From JBAZQS01 sp041645075 (GTDB taxonomy: Bacteria > Patescibacteriota > Patescibacteriia > 2-01-FULL-39-33), in assembly GCA_041645075.1 (NCBI GenBank), contig JBAZQS010000026.1, positions 1-12,011 of the forward strand: DNA of 12,011 nucleotides, given 5' to 3'. The stretch's first letter is position 1. Every line of letters starts with the position of its first letter. The translations under genes and the position numbers were made by a program. The notes beneath the pieces were generated by a model. The model saw nothing but the letters and a program-made list of their open reading frames with translations. It searched no databases and was not told where the DNA came from. This document shows, piece by piece, positions 5,608-11,043 of this stretch.

Positions 5608-7380
5608 ATGAATAACATACGCAACTTTTGTATCATCGCCCACATTGACCATGGCAAATCCACCTTGGCTGATCGGTTATTGGAAATCACGGGCACGGTC
5701 AGCAAAAGAGAAATGAAAGAACAGATTTTAGACCAGATGGATATTGAAAGGGAAAGGGGAATTACCATTAAGCTCCAGCCGGTGAGAATGAATTACGGCG
5801 GTTATGAATTAAATTTGATTGACACGCCCGGGCACGTGGATTTTACTTATGAGGTCTCCCGCTCGCTCGTGGCGGTGGAAGGGGCTTTGCTTTTGGTTGA
5901 CGCCACGCAAGGCATCCAGGCCCAGACCCTGGCGAATTTATATTTGGCGCTGGAAAATAATCTGATCATTATTCCGGTGATTAATAAAATTGATTTGCCC
6001 AACGCCCAAATTGAAAAAGTGGCCAGAGAAGTGGTTGAACTGCTTGGCTGTAAACCGGAGGAAATTTTAAGGGCGTCGGCCAAGACCGGCGAAGGCGTAG
6101 AAAATATTTTAAAAGAAGTCATTGAAAAAATTCCCGCGCCAAAAATAAACATCGGTTCTGATTTGCGGGCTTTGATTTTTGATTCCATTTATGACGAGTA
6201 TCGGGGCGTGATCGCTTATGTGAGGATTGTTGACGGCGAAATATCGGCTGATAAAAAAATTAAATTTTTAGCCAATGGCAAATTAGCCGAGGTGATTGAA
6301 GTGGGATATTTCAGTCCAAAATATGAAAAAAGCAGCAATCTTTCTTCCGGCGAAATCGGTTATATCGTTACCGGTTTTAGGGAAGTCTCGCAATGCAAAG
6401 TGGGCGATACGATCGCCCTCGCCGATAGCCAGTCCCAGTCCTTGCCCGGATTTAGGGTGGTAAAGCCCATGGTTTACGCGGGAATTTTTTGCAAAGACGG
6501 CAGTGATTTTAATAAATTAAGGGAGGGCATTGAAAAATTAAAATTAAATGACGCGGCTTTAAGCTATGAGCCGGAAAATTCCACGGCGCTTGGTTTTGGT
6601 TTTCGTTGCGGATTTTTGGGTTTGCTTCATTTGGAAATTTTTCAGGAGCGCTTAAAAAGGGAGTTTGATTTGGATTTGGTGGTGACCACGCCGAGCGTGG
6701 CTTATAAGATTTTTTTTAAAGACGGCCGCGAGGAAATGGTTTATAATCCGATTAATTTTCCCGACCCCACCTTTATTGACCGCGTGGAAGAGCCGATAAT
6801 GAAATTGGATATTTTTACGCCTCAGCCGTATCTGGGCGCGATTATGCAACTCGCCGTAGAAAAAAGAGGGGACTATATTAATACCGAATATATTGACGAG
6901 GACGTGGCCATATTGCATTATCATATTCCTTTAAGCCAATTAATTGTTGATTTTTATGATAAATTAAAATCGGTTTCTTCGGGCTACGCCTCGCTCAATT
7001 ATGATTTTTATGGCCATCGGCCGACCGAGGTGGTAAAAATGGATATCTTAGTGGCCGAGGAAAAAGTTGAGCCATTATCTTTAATTACTTATAAAGACAC
7101 GGCGCCGCAAGTGGGCCGAAGGATAGTAGAGATTTTAAAAGAGAGCTTGCCGCGCCAGCAATTCGTGGTTAAGCTTCAGGCGTCAATCGGCGGCAAAATT
7201 GTCGCGGCCGAAAGAATTTCGGCTCTGCGCAAAGATGTGACTGCCAAATTATATGGCGGCGACTGGACCAGGCGGGCTAAATTATTGGAAAAGCAGAAAA
7301 AGGGCAAAAAGAAAATGATGAATATCGGCCGCGTGGATATTCCCACGGAAACATTTTTATCGGTGCTGAAGAAGAAATAA
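5608..7380 (+). CDS. lepA: Elongation factor 4 (back-translocating GTPase LepA)
   Basis: Translational GTPase that acts on the ribosome, implicated in back-translocation, initiation and 30S maturation. At 590 aa it is close to E. coli LepA (599). G motifs are intact: AHIDHGKST (residues 11-19), RERGITIK (48-55), DTPGH (72-76, with catalytic His76), NKID (126-129) and SAKTG (157-161). Then come domain II (about 185-275), two EF-G-like domains (GFRCGFLGLLHLEIFQERL near 330 begins the family's domain III/V region), and the LepA-specific C-terminal domain rich in Lys (YGGDWTRRAKLLEKQKKGKK near 545-565). The absence of EF-G domain IV and the special C terminus separate it from EF-G. The ATG follows TAATTTTTT with no Shine-Dalgarno. 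The gene ends at a bidirectional hairpin facing a minus-strand gene. Confidence 0.97.
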   Translation: MNNIRNFCIIAHIDHGKSTLADRLLEITGTVSKREMKEQILDQMDIERERGITIKLQPVRMNYGGYELNLIDTPGHVDFTYEVSRSLVAVEGALLLVDATQGIQAQTLANLYLALENNLIIIPVINKIDLPNAQIEKVAREVVELLGCKPEEILRASAKTGEGVENILKEVIEKIPAPKINIGSDLRALIFDSIYDEYRGVIAYVRIVDGEISADKKIKFLANGKLAEVIEVGYFSPKYEKSSNLSSGEIGYIVTGFREVSQCKVGDTIALADSQSQSLPGFRVVKPMVYAGIFCKDGSDFNKLREGIEKLKLNDAALSYEPENSTALGFGFRCGFLGLLHLEIFQERLKREFDLDLVVTTPSVAYKIFFKDGREEMVYNPINFPDPTFIDRVEEPIMKLDIFTPQPYLGAIMQLAVEKRGDYINTEYIDEDVAILHYHIPLSQLIVDFYDKLKSVSSGYASLNYDFYGHRPTEVVKMDILVAEEKVEPLSLITYKDTAPQVGRRIVEILKESLPRQQFVVKLQASIGGKIVAAERISALRKDVTAKLYGGDWTRRAKLLEKQKKGKKKMMNIGRVDIPTETFLSVLKKK

Positions 7381-7382
7381 AT

Positions 7383-7424
7383 ACGGGCTCACAATTTATT
7401 TTGCTGGCCCGTTTATTTTTTTTG
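7383..7424. terminator. Terminator shared by lepA and the converging minus-strand gene
   Basis: ACGGGC (7383-7388) pairs with GCCCGT (7407-7412), extendable by a T-G wobble. On the plus strand TTATTTTTTTTG follows, a good U tract for lepA. On the minus strand the hairpin comes directly after the stop codon at 7413-7415 and is followed by ATTTATTTC, a weaker tract. Confidence 0.7.
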
Positions 7425-7748
7425 TTTTCCGTTTTTAATTTTTTGTCTTAACAAATCATCACGTAAAATTTCTACCTTTTTCCATTCTTCGGGAGTAAGC
7501 GGAATAACATCCTGCAGAAAGTGGAAAAAATCTTTTATGGCAGATTGTCGGGTGCGGTAATTAGCGCAGTCAATCAAGCAATCCAGCCAGACATTTTTAA
7601 ATTCGTTAAAATCGCTTTCCATCTCGTTTATTCTGTCTCGCAATATGCGCGCTAACTTTTTCCAGGTTTCCGCTCTTTTTTTTGCCGATTTTAATCGTCT
7701 TTTTAATTCTTGGATTTCACCTATTAAGTCCTCTTTGTTAGTATTAAT
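7413..7748 (-). CDS. Hypothetical coiled-coil protein, ~111 aa, start codon uncertain
   Basis: I do not recognise this protein. The frame is open leftward from 7766 to the stop at 7413-7415. The N-terminal part (EDLIGEIQELKRRLKSAKKR, then AETWKKLARILRDRINEMES) is charged and heptad-like, consistent with a coiled coil. The rest (NVWLDCLIDCANYRTRQSAI, then DFFHFLQDVIPLTPEEWKKV) looks helical and soluble, ending in a Lys-rich tail. No ATG or GTG begins the frame early enough. A TTG at 7643-7641 would give 76 aa but drop most of the heptads. An ATT at 7748-7746 gives 111 aa and sits 7 bases after AGGCGG, the only purine-rich SD-like sequence of its kind among these genes. The gene follows a 33-aa membrane ORF by 27 bases, so they are probably one operon. 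Confidence 0.6.
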   Translation of the reverse strand: MNTNKEDLIGEIQELKRRLKSAKKRAETWKKLARILRDRINEMESDFNEFKNVWLDCLIDCANYRTRQSAIKDFFHFLQDVIPLTPEEWKKVEILRDDLLRQKIKNGKQKK

Positions 7749-7775
7749 TTTAACACCGCCTTTTGTCTAATGAGA

Positions 7776-7877
7776 TTACCCAAGCAGAGGCGCAATCGTA
7801 AAAATTACCATGGAAAGTACCATTAGTAGGACAATAAAGATCCAAACGATTTGTATGAGTTTTTTGTGCCTTTTCAT
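7776..7877 (-). CDS. Small single-pass membrane protein, 33 aa
   Basis: The ORF starts MKRHKKLIQIVWIFIVLL and ends IFTIAPLLG: a positively charged N terminus followed by one hydrophobic helix of about 20-24 residues. By the positive-inside rule the N terminus would be cytoplasmic. No family is recognised. It lies directly under a near-consensus promoter whose predicted start is about the ATG itself, so its mRNA would be leaderless or nearly so. It is followed 27 bases later by a coiled-coil protein gene on the same strand. The pair may form a membrane anchor plus a soluble partner, which is inference from order only. The promoter position and charge pattern make it more credible than a random hydrophobic ORF. 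Confidence 0.55.
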   Translation of the reverse strand: MKRHKKLIQIVWIFIVLLMVLSMVIFTIAPLLG

Positions 7878-7883
7878 ATCTTT

Positions 7884-7912
7884 ATGATAATATCATAACT
7901 GAGAATTGTCAA
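7884..7912 (-). promoter_or_regulatory. Near-consensus promoter of the minus-strand small-gene operon
   Basis: Read leftward: TTGACA (7912-7907), 17 bases, TATCAT (7889-7884). Transcription would start near 7877, the first base of the 33-aa ORF's ATG, which implies a leaderless message. It is divergent from the recJ promoter. Confidence 0.75.
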
Positions 7913-7924
7913 TCAATTAATAAT

Positions 7925-7953
7925 TTGATAAAATGGTAAAGACCAGGCATAAT
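7925..7953 (+). promoter_or_regulatory. Probable recJ promoter
   Basis: TTGATA (7925-7930), a 17-base spacer and CATAAT (7948-7953) each match sigma-70 consensus at five of six positions. The start is expected near 7960, leaving an 18-base leader without a Shine-Dalgarno before the recJ ATG. Confidence 0.6.
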
Positions 7954-7977
7954 TATTTCATATTATTTTAAATTTTT

Positions 7978-9720
7978 ATGGAAAAAAATTGGCGCAATTT
8001 GCCGTCCATCAATCAAAAATTTATTGATAAATTTCCCGAGGTTAATAATATTGTCCTCCAGCTTTTATCTAATCGCGGCCTGACCGCCCAAGATGATATT
8101 GATGATTTTTTATATCCGAATTACGATGATCATATTTACGATCCCTTTTTGTTTAAACAAATGGCGGTCGCGGTAGAGCGATTATTTAAGGCCATTCGCC
8201 ATAGAGAAAAATTAATGGTTTATGGCGATTATGATGCCGACGGCGTTTGTTCTACCGTGATTTTATATTCGGCTTTAAAGGGGCTGGGGTTGGATGTGGA
8301 TGTTTATATACCGTTTCGTGAAAGCGAGGGTTATGGCTTGAATAAAGAAGTGGCGCAAAGGATTATTGATCAAAAATTTAATTTGGTTTTTACGGTGGAT
8401 TGCGGCGTGGCCAATGCGGCAGAAATAAAAACCCTTAAAGACGCGGGCATTGAGACCATTGTTTTAGACCATCATCAGGAACCAATGGCCAGGCCCGAAG
8501 CGCTGGCGATTATCAATCCGGCCCTTGATGATTCCGGTTATCCTTTTAGCGGTCTGGCCGGCGCGGGCGTAGTTTTTAAATTTGTTCAGGCGATATTAAT
8601 AAAACAAGAAGCAGAAAATAGCCCCATTAAATTGCCGGCCGGTTTTGATAAGTGGCTATTGGATATAGTGGCGATTGCGACTGTGGGCGACTTGGTGCCA
8701 TTAGTCAAAGAAAATAGGGTTTTTGTGAAATATGGCTTAATGGTTTTGGAAAAAACCAAAAGGCCGGGCCTTAGAAAAATAATTGAAGCCATAAATAATC
8801 ATCGTATTTTAGATACCCAATTTATCGGTTGGCGATTAGTGCCGCGGCTTAATGCGGCGGGCCGGATTGACCACGCTTCATCCTCGTTTAATCTGTTAAT
8901 AGCGCAAAAAGAAGAGGATATAGACAAATTGGTCTCGGCGTTGGAAGAAAGTAATAAAAAAAGACAACAGATAACAGAAAAAATTTTAAATGAAGCTATT
9001 TTGCAAATAGGCGAGCCGGCCGATGAGAAAAAAATTTTATGGGCGGTAGGCGAAAATTGGCCGGCGGGCGTAGTCGGTCTGGTGGCCGGCCGATTAACTG
9101 ATATGTTTTATCGTCCGGCTTTAGTAATTTCAAAAGAAAGCAACAATGACAGCAAGTCCATTAAATATGTCGGTTCCGGCCGCAGTATTGATGAATTTAA
9201 TATTACCGATGCGTTAAAGCAATGCGAAAAGTTTTTACTCCGGTTCGGCGGCCATTCACAGGCCTGCGGATTCACGGTTATTGGCGAAGAAAATTTTAAA
9301 CAATTTCAAGAAAAATTAAATCAAATCGCCGCGGCTGGACTGGCTAATGTGGATTTAAAGCCAATTTTAGAAATAGAAGCCGAGGTGAAATTAATTGATA
9401 TCAATTGGGGATTGTGGGAGGATATGGAAAAATTTGAGCCGTTTGGCGAAGGCAATTTAAAACCGCGGCTTGTTTCTTATAATTTAAAAATTGAACAAAT
9501 TCAAGCCGTGGGCAACGAGGGCAAGCATATGCGGGTGATGGTTACCCAAGATGATAATCCCAACCTTCATAAATTGATCGGATTTTCTTTTGGCGAATGG
9601 TGCGCTAAATTGAATATAGGAGATAAAATTGATATTGTATTTGAATTGGACTTGAATGAATGGAACGGGAATCGGGAATTGCAGTTGAAGATTATTGATT
9701 TGAAAATGAGCCGGTTGTAG
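7978..9720 (+). CDS. recJ: Single-stranded-DNA-specific 5'-3' exonuclease RecJ
   Basis: DHH-superfamily nuclease that degrades single-stranded DNA 5' to 3' in recombination and mismatch/base-excision repair. At 580 aa it is the usual size. The catalytic DHH domain shows motif I VYGDYDADG (residues 81-89; Asp84, Asp86, Asp88), TVDCG (Asp141), LDHHQ (Asp164-His165-His166) and GDLVPL (237-242), all metal-binding positions. NAAGRID near 292-298 follows. The DHHA1 domain has ENWPAGVVGLVAGRL, GSGRSI and FGGHSQACGF (about residues 360-430). The last ~110 residues, beginning near FEPFGEGN, fit the OB-fold DNA-binding domain. The ATG is preceded by AAATTTTT without a Shine-Dalgarno. rnhA follows 31 bases after the stop, so the two DNA-maintenance nucleases are probably cotranscribed. 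Confidence 0.97.
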   Translation: MEKNWRNLPSINQKFIDKFPEVNNIVLQLLSNRGLTAQDDIDDFLYPNYDDHIYDPFLFKQMAVAVERLFKAIRHREKLMVYGDYDADGVCSTVILYSALKGLGLDVDVYIPFRESEGYGLNKEVAQRIIDQKFNLVFTVDCGVANAAEIKTLKDAGIETIVLDHHQEPMARPEALAIINPALDDSGYPFSGLAGAGVVFKFVQAILIKQEAENSPIKLPAGFDKWLLDIVAIATVGDLVPLVKENRVFVKYGLMVLEKTKRPGLRKIIEAINNHRILDTQFIGWRLVPRLNAAGRIDHASSSFNLLIAQKEEDIDKLVSALEESNKKRQQITEKILNEAILQIGEPADEKKILWAVGENWPAGVVGLVAGRLTDMFYRPALVISKESNNDSKSIKYVGSGRSIDEFNITDALKQCEKFLLRFGGHSQACGFTVIGEENFKQFQEKLNQIAAAGLANVDLKPILEIEAEVKLIDINWGLWEDMEKFEPFGEGNLKPRLVSYNLKIEQIQAVGNEGKHMRVMVTQDDNPNLHKLIGFSFGEWCAKLNIGDKIDIVFELDLNEWNGNRELQLKIIDLKMSRL

Positions 9721-9751
9721 CCTGCTACATTTTTATAATAAAACTACTATT

Positions 9752-10156
9752 ATGATTAAAGCCATCTTACACACTGACGGGGGAGCGCGCGGTAATCCGG
9801 GGCCGGCGGGTATTGGCGCGGTTTTGGAAATTGGCGACAAAAAAAAATTATTCAAGAAATATATTGGCGAGGCCACAAATAATCAAGCCGAATATCAGGC
9901 GCTGATTTTGGGCTTGGAAAAAGCCAAAGCGGCTGGCGCGGAAGAAATTGAGTGTTATTTGGATTCGGAATTAGTGGTTAAGCAATTAAACCGGGAATAT
10001 AAAGTAAAAAACAAGGGCTTGTCGCCGTTATTTGTAAAAATTTGGAATTTAGCCCAGGGCTTCAAAAAAATTAGTTATAAGCATATTTTCCGAGAGCAGA
10101 ATAAATTGGCCGATCGATTGGTTAATGAGGCAATTGATGATTGGTTGACAAAATAA
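9752..10156 (+). CDS. rnhA: Ribonuclease HI family protein
   Basis: Cuts the RNA strand of RNA-DNA hybrids (R-loops, primers). The protein is 134 aa, a minimal RNase H fold. The four acidic catalytic residues are present: Asp9 in TDGGARGNPGPAG, Glu47 in NNQAEYQAL, Asp71 in YLDSELVVKQLN, and Asp121 in NKLADRLVNEA. There is no N-terminal hybrid-binding domain. The NNQAEY and KVKNKGL pattern matches the short bacterial/archaeal RNase HI-like branch rather than E. coli RnhA, which has the longer basic protrusion. It follows recJ closely and has no Shine-Dalgarno. The -35 box of the rnpB promoter (10145-10150) lies inside its last codons, so the two genes are tightly packed. Confidence 0.93.
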   Translation: MIKAILHTDGGARGNPGPAGIGAVLEIGDKKKLFKKYIGEATNNQAEYQALILGLEKAKAAGAEEIECYLDSELVVKQLNREYKVKNKGLSPLFVKIWNLAQGFKKISYKHIFREQNKLADRLVNEAIDDWLTK

Positions 10157-10173
10157 AATTTGTGTGCTATCAT
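10145..10173 (+). promoter_or_regulatory. rnpB promoter, extended -10
   Basis: TTGACA (10145-10150), exactly 17 bases, then TATCAT (10168-10173) with TG one base before it (TGCTATCAT). The start is expected near 10180, the first paired base of P1. The -35 box overlaps the end of rnhA. Confidence 0.85.
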
Positions 10174-10201
10174 TTTAATGTTCAAGCAAATTAGATAGCC
10201 G

Positions 10202-10501
10202 CCCCCCACTTTCTAAATTTAAAACTATGTTCTATGTGTATGTTTTGAAGCTTAATAACGGTCAAACTTATATAGGCTATACGGAGGATTTAAAAAGGAG
10301 ATTTATTGAGCATCAGACCGGGCAATCAAAATACACAAAGACACATAGACCGTTAAGTTTAATTTACTACGAGGCGTATCTTTCAAAGAAAGATGCGGCT
10401 AAGCGAGAGAAAGTTTTAAAACAATTTAAAAATTCTTACACGCATTTAAAGAAAAGAATTTTAAATTGCCTCGAGGAAAATTAAATTTAGAAAGTGGGGG
10501 G
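10202..10501 (+). repeat. 21-bp inverted repeat = extended P3 helix framing the GIY-YIG ORF
   Basis: 10202-10222 is exactly complementary to 10481-10501. The arm begins CCCCCCACTTTCTAAATTTA. The outer GC-rich part is the expected position of P3, directly followed by the conserved GAGGAAAGTCCG. The ORF ATG is 4 bases inside the left arm and the stop codon TAA (10482-10484) lies within the right arm, so almost nothing except the ORF occupies the loop. Confidence 0.9.
10227..10484 (+). CDS. GIY-YIG nuclease-domain protein, 85 aa, encoded inside RNase P RNA
   Basis: A free-standing single-domain GIY-YIG protein of the small UPF0213/YhbQ-like type. The nuclease elements are in order: YVYVL (residues 3-7, the GIY strand), TYIGYT (14-19, the YIG strand), LKRRFIEH (22-29, with the catalytic Arg at 24 or 25 and a His), RPLSLIYYEAY (41-51) and KREKVLKQFKN (59-69, with Glu61 as the metal-binding Glu). 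The domain is complete but has no added DNA-binding domain, unlike classical homing enzymes. It has no Shine-Dalgarno. It is visibly more AT-rich than recJ or the RNA around it. Its whole reading frame lies in the loop of the P3 helix of rnpB, in the same orientation. The family is known mainly as uncharacterised or as DNA-processing nucleases. A role in moving this insertion is inference; cargo without activity is possible. Confidence 0.9.
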   Translation: MFYVYVLKLNNGQTYIGYTEDLKRRFIEHQTGQSKYTKTHRPLSLIYYEAYLSKKDAAKREKVLKQFKNSYTHLKKRILNCLEEN

Positions 10502-10894
10502 AGGAAAGTCCGAACACCCTTCCCGCCACATTAATAATGTGGGGGATGTCGCGGTAATGGGTAACGCCCACCCTCCGGCTGGTAACAGACGGAGAGGACC
10601 AGTTCCACAGAGACAATACTATCCAGCCCCGGTTCTAGCATTGAATTTTTACACTTGATTTGGTTGAGAAAATGATCAACGATAAGATGAATTATTAAAT
10701 GCTAAAACCGGAGCTGGAGAAAGGTGAAAAGTGTCGTTAGGTATTAAGTTGGGAAAGAGATATCTCCTCAATATAATGCGAAGCGACTCGGCGGCCAGTG
10801 ATGGCCTGCCCGTGGTAAACTCTACCTGGTGCAACCCCAAATTGTAGGGGGCTTGACCTCGTCAGTAATGGCGGGGCTAGATAGATGGCTATCG

Positions 10895-10920
10895 CCCCCC
10901 ACTTTCTATGAAAGTGGGGG
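10895..10920 (+). repeat. Extra hairpin in the P2-P4 joining region, copy of the P3 arms
   Basis: CCCCCACTTTC (10896-10906) pairs with GAAAGTGGGGG (10910-10920) around TAT. The 16-base string CGCCCCCCACTTTCTA occurs at 10200-10215 (start of P3) and again at 10893-10908. GAAAGTGGGGG recurs at 10490-10500. In standard type A RNAs only a few bases link P2 to P4 here. Confidence 0.85.
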
Positions 10921-10955
10921 AAACAGAATTCGGCTTATTATTTGCTTGAACAAAC

Positions 10956-10990
10956 AAAAACCTCAGAAATGGGGTTTTTGATTTTTTTTG
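10956..10990 (+). terminator. Intrinsic terminator of rnpB
   Basis: AAAAACCTC (10956-10964) pairs with GGGGTTTTT (10971-10979), 9 bp with one wobble, around AGAAAT, followed by GATTTTTTTTG. It starts four bases after the P1 3' strand. Confidence 0.8.
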
Positions 10991-11007
10991 TTAATTTATG
11001 GTATATT
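10978..11007 (+). promoter_or_regulatory. Weak candidate promoter for the sugar transferase gene
   Basis: TTGATT (10978-10983), 18 bases, then TATATT (11002-11007). The -35 overlaps the rnpB terminator. The leader would be about 30 bases. The AT-rich context makes chance matches likely. Confidence 0.3.
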
Positions 11008-11043
11008 GCAGTTAATCTTGATTACTCTAATAAATAACCATAT

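Larger units (their letters stand above)
10180..10951 (+). ncRNA. rnpB: RNase P RNA (bacterial type A-like) with an ORF-bearing P3
   Basis: Catalytic RNA that cuts tRNA 5' leaders. P1 is 12 bp, 10180-10191 with 10940-10951. P2 is GATAGCC (10194-10200) with GGCTATC (10887-10893). P4 is AAG-U-CCGAA (10506-10514) with TTCGGCTT (10929-10936), keeping the universal bulged U; the conserved GAGGAAAGTCCG and ACAGAATTCGGCTTA surround it. Also seen: CAGAGACAATAC (10609-10620), P12 with CCGGTT and TAGCAT pairing to ATGCTA and AACCGG (10629-10641/10699-10711), GGTAAACTCTACCTGGTGCA (from 10815) and CTAGATAGATGGCTATC. Two oddities: the P3 loop contains a full GIY-YIG ORF, and a 26-base hairpin copying the P3 arms sits between P2 and P4 on the 3' side. 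Without these insertions the RNA would have ordinary length. The core is intact, so it is probably functional. Confidence 0.95.

Noticed and set aside
9716..9734. TGTAG/CTACA hairpin plus TTTTT at the recJ stop, a possible terminator.
   Set aside because: The stem is only 5 bp and AT-containing; recJ and rnhA look cotranscribed. At most a weak attenuator.
516..10156. Recoding of UGA as glycine, as in some CPR lineages (Gracilibacteria, SR1).
   Set aside because: The well-recognised proteins are full length with standard code and need no UGA readthrough, although none ends in TGA, so this is only weak evidence about UGA as a stop.
10202..10501. Group I or group II intron carrying the GIY-YIG ORF.
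   Set aside because: Only four bases separate the left helix arm from the ATG and the stop is inside the right arm, leaving no room for an intron core.
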